51,987 bases of DNA from NCBI GenBank assembly GCA_964422415.1, contig CAYRBI010000022.1, positions 1 to 51,987 of the forward strand. Direction: 5' to 3'. Source of the DNA: OLB16 sp964422415. GTDB lineage: Bacteria; Hinthialibacterota; Hinthialibacteria; OLB16. How positions within the stretch are numbered: the first letter of the stretch is position 1; the number at the start of each line of letters is the position of its first letter. This document shows positions 9,704 through 17,466 of the stretch, in pieces. Position numbers and translations under genes: made by a program. Below the pieces are notes generated by a model. It had not been told where the DNA came from and ran no database searches. It saw only the letters and a program-made list of their open reading frames with translations.

Positions 9704-11296
9704 TTATTCCTGTGGTTGATCTTTCCGCCGAGTCCACCAAGTCGCCCGGTCGATCTGTTGAGCGGAGGGGGGGGCGAAAAAGAAGCTCGCGAAGTATCCC
9801 ACCACGAATGCAGCGATGTTGCAGAGAACCCCGATCATGAACTTATGTGTGGGACTTCGTAGGACATCCGGTAACACATTCAGATTCCAATCAGGATTAC
9901 TGTCGACCGCGCTCAGGGTCAGGTAAACCGTCACCAGCAGCGCACAGCCAATGCCCACCATGGCCCCCTGTGAATTGGCGCGGGTTGAAAACAGCCCCAG
10001 GCAGAACAATCCTCCCAAACCTCCGACTACGATGGAGGTGATGAAGAAACTCATCGGCAGGAAAGAACTCTGCCCCGCCTGTTGGATGAGGAGCGCGGTC
10101 ACAATCATGGAGGCTCCCCCGATGAGGCTGAATACCTTCCCCATATTCAAATAATGCTTGTCTTCACGTCCCTTGACCGCCAAGCGTTTGTAGAGATCGA
10201 CCGTGATCACACTGGCGCCCGCGCTGATGGCCGAGCTGAGCGTTGACATGGCCGCCGCCAGAATCGCGGCGATTACTAACCCGGACAGTCCCTGTGGCAT
10301 CCGTGTCAGGATGAAACGTGGAAAGACTTCATCGGCTTTCAAACTGGCAATGGCTGGATCCGGAACCACTTTATAGAAGGCGTATAAACAGGTCCCAATG
10401 AACATGAATAGGCACCACACTGGGATACACGCCACACCATTGAAGAGCACCGCGCGCCGGGCCTCACCATCGCTGGCGGCGGCGCAGTAGCGCTGGATTT
10501 TACCCTGGTCGCTGACATGCTCCTGGATATTGGAGACCAGTCCCCACAAGACCAAAACCCAGAAGGTCTCTTTTGCGAAGGTAAAAGTAGTGTCCGCGGT
10601 GACGTTGAATTTGTGGTCGGCGAAGGCGGTGTCGAAGACAAAGTCTGGACCCACCCCTGGCCACAAGAAGACGGTCAGGACAGTCGCTGTTCCACCAATG
10701 AGGAACACGAAGGTCTGCATGACATCGGTCCAGATGACCGCTTCGAGTCCACCCACCACGCAGTAGATGGTGGTGGTGATACCCACCGCCCAGATCACCA
10801 CATTGGGGTCAAAACCAGTAAGGCTTGTAATGGGGATGCACAAGAGATACAGCACACTTCCCAGGCGCCAGGCGGATTGGATGGTAAAGAGGATAGCCCC
10901 ATAGATTCTTGCGCCGGGGCTGAAACGTCCCTCCAGATACTCATAGGCGCTGGTGAAACGGCTGGCACGGTAAAAGGGAATAAATACAAAGGCTCCCAAC
11001 ACTGCGGCTACTGGGAGCATCAGGCCAGGAACCAAGTAACTCCAATCCTTGGCATATCCATTCCCTGGATAAGCCAGGAAGGTGATCGAACTGATCGCCG
11101 CACCGAGCATCGAAACTCCGATAGCCCACCCCGGCACGGATCTCCCTCCGACGAAAAAATCCTCCGTGGTCTTGTTCTTGCGCATACACCAGAAACCAAT
11201 CCCCAAGGTGGCACCGAAATAGAGAATCAAAGCTATTACATCACCTATCCGGAGGGTCGAAGCAACCTGTTCAAGAACAACGGCGTTCTCGTCCAT
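9704..11296 (-). CDS. Sodium/solute symporter (SSS family)
   Basis: The 530-residue product has about 13 hydrophobic helices and matches the SSS/SLC5 family: an early GGRSVPGWAIGVSML block near residue 50 and the family signature around GGLEAVIWTDVMQ near residue 185. Such proteins bring sugars, organic acids, sialic acid or vitamins across the inner membrane with Na+. The substrate cannot be read from sequence. The start is supported by ACGAGGAGAATTC before ATG. It is a single gene in its orientation, about 3 kb from other transport-related genes. A second, more SGLT-like paralogue lies at 21631-23259. Confidence 0.9.
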   Translation of the reverse strand: MDENAVVLEQVASTLRIGDVIALILYFGATLGIGFWCMRKNKTTEDFFVGGRSVPGWAIGVSMLGAAISSITFLAYPGNGYAKDWSYLVPGLMLPVAAVLGAFVFIPFYRASRFTSAYEYLEGRFSPGARIYGAILFTIQSAWRLGSVLYLLCIPITSLTGFDPNVVIWAVGITTTIYCVVGGLEAVIWTDVMQTFVFLIGGTATVLTVFLWPGVGPDFVFDTAFADHKFNVTADTTFTFAKETFWVLVLWGLVSNIQEHVSDQGKIQRYCAAASDGEARRAVLFNGVACIPVWCLFMFIGTCLYAFYKVVPDPAIASLKADEVFPRFILTRMPQGLSGLVIAAILAAAMSTLSSAISAGASVITVDLYKRLAVKGREDKHYLNMGKVFSLIGGASMIVTALLIQQAGQSSFLPMSFFITSIVVGGLGGLFCLGLFSTRANSQGAMVGIGCALLVTVYLTLSAVDSNPDWNLNVLPDVLRSPTHKFMIGVLCNIAAFVVGYFASFFFAPPSAQQIDRATWWTRRKDQPQE

Positions 11297-11459
11297 GAAT
11301 TCTCCTCGTTTAATATGAGAATGGAGATGCTGCCCAAAACATCAAAAGAACGTGAATAGAGCCTACGATAACAGGAAAAAACAAGTTTTCATCCCTATCC
11401 GGAAGAAAAAAATGTTTCTTTTACGCCGCGGGGGTGGGTGTTCCGCAGGTGAGAAGAGA

Positions 11460-11477
11460 GGGGGAGGTGACTCCCCC
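11460..11477. repeat. GC-rich hairpin abutting the assembly gap
   Basis: GGGGGAG (11460-11466) and CTCCCCC (11471-11477) form a perfect 7-bp stem on a GTGA loop, and the Ns start at the next base. It may be the visible half of a longer GC-rich palindrome like those at 13693 and 48907. On the minus strand it could also act as a terminator for the deacylase gene, because TCTCTTCTC follows. Confidence 0.4.
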
Positions 11478-11487
11478 NNNNNNNNNN
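11478..11487. other. Assembly gap (10 N)
   Basis: Ten undetermined bases, a standard scaffold placeholder, so the true gap length is unknown. It lies between the symporter start (11296) and the deacylase stop (11517). The linkage of the left 11.4 kb to the rest of the window is inferred by the assembler. Confidence 0.98.
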
Positions 11488-11516
11488 CCTCCCTCGAGTC
11501 CGGGTGAGGATCTCAC

Positions 11517-11972
11517 TCAAGCTTTAACCAGATTCGGCCTCTCCAATCTTTCGAAATCGTGATAAGCAAGGCGGATACATTCCGTGTGAGTGCCAGCATT
11601 GAAGGCGATTTCGTCGTCGGCGGTGAGTGATTCGGTCACATACGTGTCCATTCCAAAGAGATGCCCGAAGGGGGGCATAGCCCCAGCCTCACATTCGGGA
11701 AACTTTTCCTTGAACTCGGCCTCGCTGGCCAGCTCCACATTGTTAGCTCCCGAGGCCGCCCGGAGAGCATTAGGACTGACCCGCAATGAGGCTGGCAAGA
11801 CTACCATGGCCATCTTCCCATCCAGTTTTACCACGACTGTTTTGGCCATCTCTTTCCCACGGATGTGTGCGGAGGCGGCCACCTCTTGTGCGGTATATGC
11901 TCGCGAGTGCTGAATGGTGGTATACCTGATTCCCTCTTTATCCAGGAACTCCTTCAGCTGATGCATGGGCAT
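11517..11972 (-). CDS. YbaK/EbsC-type aminoacyl-tRNA deacylase
   Basis: The 151-residue product matches the YbaK/ProX family, which hydrolyses mischarged aminoacyl-tRNA (for example Cys- or Ala-tRNA-Pro) in the cytoplasm. It shows the usual opening LKEFLDKEGIRYTTIQHS, the conserved Lys-containing block GKEMAKTVVVKLDG and the PPFGHLFG loop. The start at 11972 is chosen because AAGGAG precedes the ATG at ideal spacing. The frame stays open to 12167, but that upstream part overlaps another small gene and looks non-coding. It probably forms a two-gene unit with the Cys-rich protein ending 38 bases upstream. The exact tRNA substrate is not known. Confidence 0.85.
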   Translation of the reverse strand: MPMHQLKEFLDKEGIRYTTIQHSRAYTAQEVAASAHIRGKEMAKTVVVKLDGKMAMVVLPASLRVSPNALRAASGANNVELASEAEFKEKFPECEAGAMPPFGHLFGMDTYVTESLTADDEIAFNAGTHTECIRLAYHDFERLERPNLVKA

Positions 11973-12010
11973 GACGGATCTCCTTTCCTCGGCGTAAAGC
12001 CGAACCGAAC

Positions 12011-12187
12011 CTAAGTCAGGGGGTCCTTTTCCGGGGAATTCCCCCTGTTCTCTTGTTCCAGTTCTTTTTGATAAGCTTTCCAGCCTGGACACCATTGGAT
12101 GTGCCAGTACCACAACCTTCCGAGAATGGATTTGGGCTTGCGTTCCGCATATGCGCGAAGCCCACAACGTTCACACGAGGATTTCAT
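12011..12187 (-). CDS. Small Cys-rich (zinc-ribbon-like) conserved protein
   Basis: A 58-residue product starting MKSSCERCGLRAYAERKPK. Two CxxC-type cysteines near the start, then KPKSILGRLWYWHIQWCPGW, give a Cys/His pattern that could bind one zinc ion. I recall similar short proteins with a GRxWxWH...CPGW motif in several phyla, annotated hypothetical. ATG at 12187 follows AGGTGTGGTG; a TTG six codons upstream is possible. The stop is 38 bases from the deacylase start, so the two are probably co-transcribed. It overlaps an alternative upstream extension of the deacylase in another frame, and the strong motif argues that this frame is the real one. Confidence 0.65.
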   Translation of the reverse strand: MKSSCERCGLRAYAERKPKSILGRLWYWHIQWCPGWKAYQKELEQENRGNSPEKDPLT

Positions 12188-12308
12188 CACCACACCTAAA
12201 GGCAATTCTTATTAGTAGTATACTCGATCCAGCGCGGGATGGGAGAAAACTTGTGTGCTAAAGGTCTAGACAGAGAAGGGAATCCCGGTCTACAAAGAGA
12301 CTACTGAC

Positions 12309-13673
12309 ATGAAAAACACATTGCTTTTCTATAGTACCAATGGCGCGGCGCCTAAAGTGGATCTGCGCACTGCCTTGATCAATGGCCAAGCCCCTGATCG
12401 TGGCCTGTATTTGCCTGAAAACATTCCCGCCTTGGATTCTAGTGAACTGGCGGAGTTTCCCACACTCTCCTATCCGGAGATCGCCACACGGATTCTCTCG
12501 CGTTTCACCACTGGCATTCTGGAGGAACAGGTTCTGCGTGATCTGTGCGAGGATGCCTACACTTTCCCGGTTCCGGTGGAGAAGGTATATGACCGCCGCC
12601 ATGTTCTCCGGTTGGACCGTGGCCCCACCGCTTCCTTTAAGGATTTCGCGGCGCGGATGATGGCGCGTTTGTTGGGACGTTTCATCCGGGAGTCGGGAAA
12701 TGAACTCACCATTCTGACTGCTACCAGCGGTGATACCGGTTCGGCGGTGGCCAGTGCTTTTCATTGTGTCCCCGGTATCCGGGTACTGGTCTTGTTTCCC
12801 ATTACCGAGGTCAGCGACCGTCAGCGGAAACAGATGACCACGCTGAAGAACAACATCCGTACCATCGCGGTGAATGGCAAGTTCGATGATTGCCAGGCCT
12901 TGGTGAAACGTGCTTTCGCGGATCCGCAATTGTCAGATTTTCCACTTTCCTCGGCCAACTCAATCAACATTGGACGCCTTCTGCCGCAAATGGTGTACTA
13001 CTTCTATTCCGCCTCACGCGCTGCCAAGCCCGGTGAGGAGGTCATCTTTGCTGTGCCCTCCGGGAACTTTGGCAACATGATGGGAGCCGTCCTGGCGCGT
13101 AAGATGGGCCTGCCCATCCGCCGTCTGGTGATCCCAGTCAATGCCAATGATGAATTCCCCATTTTCCTCTCGACCGGTGATTACCACCGTATCGAACCCT
13201 CGCGGAATTGCCTCTCTAACGCCATGAATGTGGGGCATCCCAGTAACCTGGCCCGCCTGGTGGCTCTCTACAATGGTCACATGGATGAGAAGGGGATGAT
13301 CCACCGTCCCCCCGACATCCAGGCTATGCAGCGTGACTTCTTCTCGATTTCGGTCAGCGATGATGAAACAGGCCAGACCATCCGTGAGGCATGGGACAGT
13401 TATCACCTCCTTCTGGAACCGCATGGCGCGGTGGGTTGGAAGGGGCTCCAGACTTTCCTTACCAAGCATCCAGAAGAGAAGGGTCCAGCGGTCAGTCTGG
13501 AGACTGCTCATCCAGCTAAGTTTCCCGAGGAGTGCCAACGCCGTCTTGGATTTGTACCCGAAGCGCCAGCGACCCTATCGGGACTGGACCGGCTGCCAGA
13601 GGAATACGACCACATGGAAGTCGACTATGAGGCCTTCCGGGACTACTTGCAGGTCAACTATTCGCCCCGCTGA
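12309..13673 (+). CDS. thrC: Threonine synthase
   Basis: The 454-residue product converts O-phosphohomoserine to threonine with pyridoxal phosphate in the cytoplasm. The PLP lysine is Lys111 in GPTASFKDFAAR; the ATSGDTGSA phosphate-binding block, SANSINIGRLLPQ and PSGNFGNMMG follow in the order expected for the longer ThrC subclass. The length fits that subclass. The gene is followed, after a palindromic repeat, by an apgM-family gene on the same strand, which suggests a shared threonine role. The 121-base gap upstream separates it from the divergent small Cys-rich gene and should hold both promoters. The SD is weak (AAAGAGA). Confidence 0.93.
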   Translation: MKNTLLFYSTNGAAPKVDLRTALINGQAPDRGLYLPENIPALDSSELAEFPTLSYPEIATRILSRFTTGILEEQVLRDLCEDAYTFPVPVEKVYDRRHVLRLDRGPTASFKDFAARMMARLLGRFIRESGNELTILTATSGDTGSAVASAFHCVPGIRVLVLFPITEVSDRQRKQMTTLKNNIRTIAVNGKFDDCQALVKRAFADPQLSDFPLSSANSINIGRLLPQMVYYFYSASRAAKPGEEVIFAVPSGNFGNMMGAVLARKMGLPIRRLVIPVNANDEFPIFLSTGDYHRIEPSRNCLSNAMNVGHPSNLARLVALYNGHMDEKGMIHRPPDIQAMQRDFFSISVSDDETGQTIREAWDSYHLLLEPHGAVGWKGLQTFLTKHPEEKGPAVSLETAHPAKFPEECQRRLGFVPEAPATLSGLDRLPEEYDHMEVDYEAFRDYLQVNYSPR

Positions 13674-13692
13674 TGTTTCGATGCGTCGATAT

Positions 13693-13740
13693 CCTCATCC
13701 CCCCCTCGCCCAGTGGGAAAGGGGGGCCAGGGGGGTGAGG
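13693..13740. repeat. GC-rich palindromic element (CCTCA-CCCCC family), intergenic
   Basis: CCTCATCCCCCC at the left and GGGGGGTGAGG at the right form outer arms, with CCC AGT GGG as the inner hairpin. Located between thrC and the apgM-family gene. The arms match those of the elements at 25392-25458 and, at the right side, 48608-48700, so these are copies of one dispersed family. It might also attenuate readthrough from thrC. Confidence 0.7.
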
Positions 13741-13860
13741 TTTTCCCACCACAAGACCCTAGCATAAAGCCAGACGCGCGGTTTAACATGAAATCCACAG
13801 GATGAATTGGAAGCGCGGCTAACCTGAAGCTCGCGAAATTGCCCCCAAAGGACATGGCCC

Positions 13861-15090
13861 ATGCCCCACAAGTTTGTTGTCATTCTTGGAGATGGGATGG
13901 CGGATTTCCCCATCCAACGCCTCAATGGCAAGACCCCTTTGCAGGCGGCGCGCAAGCCCCACATTGACCGGATCACCGCTCAAGGGCGCTGTGGGCTGTT
14001 TCACTCGATTGAACCAGATCTACCGACTGGAAGCGAGATCGCTAACCTGGTGGTGCTGGGGTATGACCCGCATGAATGCTTCGAGGGCCGTGGTGTCTTG
14101 GAGGCGGCTAGCATGGGGGTGGATATCGGACCGGATGAGATTGGGATGCGCTGTAATGTCATTTGCATCCAGGAGGGTCTCATCAAGAACCACTCCGCCG
14201 GGCACATCTCCAGTGAAGAATCGAGCCTGCTGCTCGATACGTTGAATCAGGCTGTCAATGATCCACGTTACCGTTTTCATACCGGGGTGAGTTACCGCCA
14301 CCTCTTCGTTGGCAAAGACCTGGACCCACGTCTGGAGTGTTTTCCTCCGCATGACCACCCCAATGAACGCGCCGAAGACCTGATGATCCGTCCACTGGAT
14401 TCCGCTGGTGGTGATTCATCGGCGCAAACGGCAGCCGATTTGCTGAACAAGTTCACACGGCTCTCTTGGGACCTCTTTCGTGGTCACCCGGTTAATGTAG
14501 CTCGCCGCAAGCAAGGTAAGGATCCGGCCACCTCGATCTGGCTCTGGTCTCCGGGACGGCGTCCCTCAATGAAGACCTTCCATGAGCGCTTCGGCATCAA
14601 TGGCGCGGTCATCTCGGCTGTGGATCTGGTAAGGGGCCTTGGGGTATATGCGGGTTTTAAAAAGATCATCGTCCCCGGTGCGACGGGACTCTACGACACC
14701 AACTATGAGGGCAAGGCCAAGGCCTGCCTGGAGGCCCTCAAGGAGGTGGACTTTGTTTATGTCCATGTCGAAGCGCCCGATGAGGCGGGGCATGAGGGCA
14801 ATCTCGAACTGAAGATCCGGACCATCGAGGATCTCGATCAGCGCCTGGTACGGATCATCCTTGAGGAGATCGAGAAAGAGGGCATCCCAGCGACGGTCGC
14901 GGTCTTACCGGATCACCTGACCCCGGTGGAGACGCGTACCCATGTTCGTGGCGCGGTTCCCTTCGCCATCTGGGACAGGACTACTCCCAATCCCGACCCA
15001 GTCACCCAGTTCGATGAGGACAGTTGCCGAGAAGGTGGCTATGGAGAGATCCGTGGAGATGAATTTATTAAGCATGTGCTGGGGAAGTGA
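13861..15090 (+). CDS. apgM: ApgM-family protein: cofactor-independent phosphoglycerate mutase or homoserine kinase
   Basis: The 409-residue product belongs to the alkaline-phosphatase-superfamily group of archaeal-type phosphoglycerate mutases. It starts FVVILGDGMAD (metal-binding Asp), then has PTGSEIANLVVLGYDP (nucleophile loop) and, near the end, VHVEAPDEAGHEG and LPDHLTPV (second metal set). AAAGGA precedes ATG 13861. The family usually interconverts 2- and 3-phosphoglycerate, but members of this family next to threonine genes have been reported to act as homoserine kinase, for example in Bacteroides. The position just after thrC, with no thrB in view, favours that reading, but sequence alone does not decide. 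Confidence 0.88.
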   Translation: MPHKFVVILGDGMADFPIQRLNGKTPLQAARKPHIDRITAQGRCGLFHSIEPDLPTGSEIANLVVLGYDPHECFEGRGVLEAASMGVDIGPDEIGMRCNVICIQEGLIKNHSAGHISSEESSLLLDTLNQAVNDPRYRFHTGVSYRHLFVGKDLDPRLECFPPHDHPNERAEDLMIRPLDSAGGDSSAQTAADLLNKFTRLSWDLFRGHPVNVARRKQGKDPATSIWLWSPGRRPSMKTFHERFGINGAVISAVDLVRGLGVYAGFKKIIVPGATGLYDTNYEGKAKACLEALKEVDFVYVHVEAPDEAGHEGNLELKIRTIEDLDQRLVRIILEEIEKEGIPATVAVLPDHLTPVETRTHVRGAVPFAIWDRTTPNPDPVTQFDEDSCREGGYGEIRGDEFIKHVLGK

Positions 15091-15114
15091 TTTTCTCTCT
15101 CAGAGGGGTTTTGA

Positions 15115-15909
15115 ATGAAAAAGACGATGTCCACATCCAACGACTGGAATCCAGACCAATACCTTTTATTTGGAAATGAGAGAACGCAGCCATCGATTGA
15201 TCTGGTGAATAAGATCAAGGCTGAGCAAGCGCCCATTTACATTGCTGATATCGGCTGCGGTCCGGGTAATAGCAGCCAGGTTTTGCTACAACGGTGGCCG
15301 GAAGCCAAGCTGACTGGGGTGGACAGCTCGCCCGCGATGATTGAAAAGGCCAAAACGGATTATCCCGGTCAGAATTGGATCCTGGCCAATGCCATTCAAT
15401 ATGAAACTGATCTCCGGTTTTCCTTGATCTTCTCCAATGCAGCCATTCAATGGATTCCCGGCCATGACTTGTTGTTCATGAAATTCATTGAGTTATTGGC
15501 GGAGAAGGGAATTATCGCAATACAGTTCCCCCAATTCCGGGAAATGGCCTTAGGAAAAATAGTTGATTCTGTGGCTCGATCAGAACGTTGGAGAAGAGAG
15601 GTGGAAGGCTGTTTAGGTTTATTCACTTACCATCCGGCGGGTTACTATTACGATCTACTGGTTGACAAAATGAACTCCATTGAAATGTGGGAAACCGACT
15701 ACATGCATATCATGTCCAGTCATCTGGCAATTGTGGATTGGATTAAAAGTACGGGACTGAGACCGTTCTTGGAACGAATCAGTGATGAGCAGGACAGGAA
15801 GGATTTTGAAACAGAAATCTTACACGAGATTGAAAAGAATTATCCACAACAAAAGAATGGTAGCGTTTTGTTCCCATTTAAGAGGTTTTTCCTTATTGCC
15901 TACAAATAA
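15115..15909 (+). CDS. tam: Trans-aconitate 2-methyltransferase-like SAM methyltransferase
   Basis: The 264-residue product has the Rossmann methyltransferase motif I DIGCGPGN near residue 43, the acidic motif II GVDSSPAMIEKA, and then SNAAIQWIPGH, WETDYMHIM and a C-terminal block FPFKRFFLIAYK, all in the order seen in Tam proteins. Tam methylates trans-aconitate, an inhibitor of the citric acid cycle formed from cis-aconitate. AGAGGGG precedes ATG 15115; ATG 15127 is a second possibility. It starts 24 bases after the apgM-family gene and may be read with it. The family is certain; the substrate is likely but not proven. Confidence 0.85.
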   Translation: MKKTMSTSNDWNPDQYLLFGNERTQPSIDLVNKIKAEQAPIYIADIGCGPGNSSQVLLQRWPEAKLTGVDSSPAMIEKAKTDYPGQNWILANAIQYETDLRFSLIFSNAAIQWIPGHDLLFMKFIELLAEKGIIAIQFPQFREMALGKIVDSVARSERWRREVEGCLGLFTYHPAGYYYDLLVDKMNSIEMWETDYMHIMSSHLAIVDWIKSTGLRPFLERISDEQDRKDFETEILHEIEKNYPQQKNGSVLFPFKRFFLIAYK

Positions 15910-15919
15910 TCGGCGAGAC

Positions 15920-16942
15920 TTAGAGGGAACGGACAGACTCTCTCTCAATCAACCGGGGGTGAGTCCGCCGATGCAAAAAGCCATTGAAATTGGGGCTTTC
16001 GTGAACTGAAAGGATGATTTCCGCGATCTGTTTTCCTAAGTCCTCCGGGTAGGTGGCCACTGTAGTGAGGGGCGGTCCCATGACGGCTGCCATTTCGCAA
16101 TCGTCAAACCCAACCACGCTTAAGTCGCGTGGTATTGAGATCCCCAGTTCTTTCGCTGCCTGATAAGCTCCAATGGCGATAAGGTCATTGAAACAGACGA
16201 TCGCGGTGGGACGAGGATTGCTGCGTGTCAACAACTCTTTGGCTGCATGAAAGCCACCTGCCAGGGTATCGCCTGCGCGGATCAATAGAGAGTTCTCCAC
16301 CGCGATCCCGTGGTTCATGAGGCTCTCGACATACCCCAATATGCGCCGTTTGGCAAAGGTCGAGGTCTCCGCTCCCGCCAAGCACCCGATCCGTTGGTGT
16401 CCACGCTCGATCAGGTGGTCCATGGCAAGACGGTTGCCGATCTGATCATCGAAATCCACTTGGTGTGTTTCGATGTCCGCCAGTTCGCCGATGGAGATTA
16501 AAAGCTTTCCCGAATCAACTAGCCGTTGGATATGGTCATGGGAACGCCCCTCCTGAACTGGAGCGACCACATACCCTCCGAGTTCGTAGGAACTGAGAGC
16601 ATTAAATGCCTTGAGCTCGCTCTCATAGGTCTCATCGGTGGCATGGAGGATCATGAAGTAACCCGATCGCTCTAGGTCTTCTTGAAGACCACCCAATAAT
16701 TCGGTGTTAAATGGGTTCCTGATGTTGCCTATGACCACCCCGATGACCCGGGAGAAATGTTCTGAGAGGGAATTAGCGATCAGGTGTTGTTGATAACCCT
16801 TCTCGCGGAGGACTGTTTGAACCTTCCGCCGGGTCTCTTCACTGACCCATTCCTTACCATGGAGGACAGCCGAGACGGTGGCTCGTGAGACCCCCCCGGC
16901 TTCGGCGATTTCTTTTATCGTGACTGGTCGATTGAGTTTCAT
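15920..16942 (-). CDS. LacI-family transcriptional regulator
   Basis: A 340-residue product from ATG 16942. The N-terminal helix-turn-helix (VTIKEIAEAGGVSRATVSAV) with its hinge helix is followed by a periplasmic-binding-protein-like sensor domain (GVVIGNIRNPFNTELLGG, VVGFDDCEMAAVMGPPLTTV). Such proteins usually repress sugar-use genes and let go when a sugar binds. The frame stays open to an ATG at 17014, but family members begin close to the HTH, so 16942 is preferred although its SD is poor. It is divergent from a secreted hydrolase gene (17467) and next to the carbohydrate region, so that region is its likely target. Confidence 0.9.
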   Translation of the reverse strand: MKLNRPVTIKEIAEAGGVSRATVSAVLHGKEWVSEETRRKVQTVLREKGYQQHLIANSLSEHFSRVIGVVIGNIRNPFNTELLGGLQEDLERSGYFMILHATDETYESELKAFNALSSYELGGYVVAPVQEGRSHDHIQRLVDSGKLLISIGELADIETHQVDFDDQIGNRLAMDHLIERGHQRIGCLAGAETSTFAKRRILGYVESLMNHGIAVENSLLIRAGDTLAGGFHAAKELLTRSNPRPTAIVCFNDLIAIGAYQAAKELGISIPRDLSVVGFDDCEMAAVMGPPLTTVATYPEDLGKQIAEIILSVHESPNFNGFLHRRTHPRLIERESVRSL

Positions 16943-17466
16943 GGAGCGAGTGTGAGATTGACCCTTATCATAGGCGAATCGCCGCTTTGGGTCTATAGAC
17001 GTTGTGTTTCCCATCGGTCAAATCAGAATCCTTATCTTGGTGCGCCGAACCTCCGTTATATTCAAAGATTCCGGAAGAATCCGCATAAAGCGAGCTCGCC
17101 AGACTCTCAAACCATTTTCTCTGGCGTTTTGCTATCATTGTCGATTTATGTAAATCTTTAACCTGACAAGTGACGTTCGACAAAAGAAGAATAACACATT
17201 CTCAAAATACGGGTAAGGGGAATCCCTCTGGTTAGCAATCCGTTGAATAACTTGAAGTTTTGTTGGTTCACGGTCTATTACTTCGTATATTGGTAGGCGG
17301 GTGCCAACTATCAAGCACGCATGTGCACCCCATTCATCTCGAAAGAGTGAATGTATAACAATCTCTTTTCTGGGGGGGATCTGGTCTCTGCTGTTAGCGT
17401 GAGGTACTTTGGAGATCTAGCGGGATTGTCTTCCCGTCAAGGTCTGCCCAAGGGAGGCTGTATGCG
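16943..17466. promoter_or_regulatory. Divergent control region between LacI regulator and hydrolase gene
   Basis: A 524-base stretch without a convincing gene. It holds a perfect 8-bp TTCCGGAA palindrome at 17074-17081 inside AAGATTCCGGAAGAATCC, with the central CG typical of LacI-family operators. On the minus strand a TATAAC (-10-like) lies about ten bases downstream of it. A second TATAAC at 17354-17359 could serve the hydrolase. No clear -35 boxes were found. Operator assignment is a guess from family habit. Confidence 0.3.

Noticed and set aside
11973..12167. N-terminal extension of the deacylase up to 12167
   Set aside because: ATG 11972 has a strong SD and matches the family start; the extension overlaps the better-supported small Cys-rich gene.
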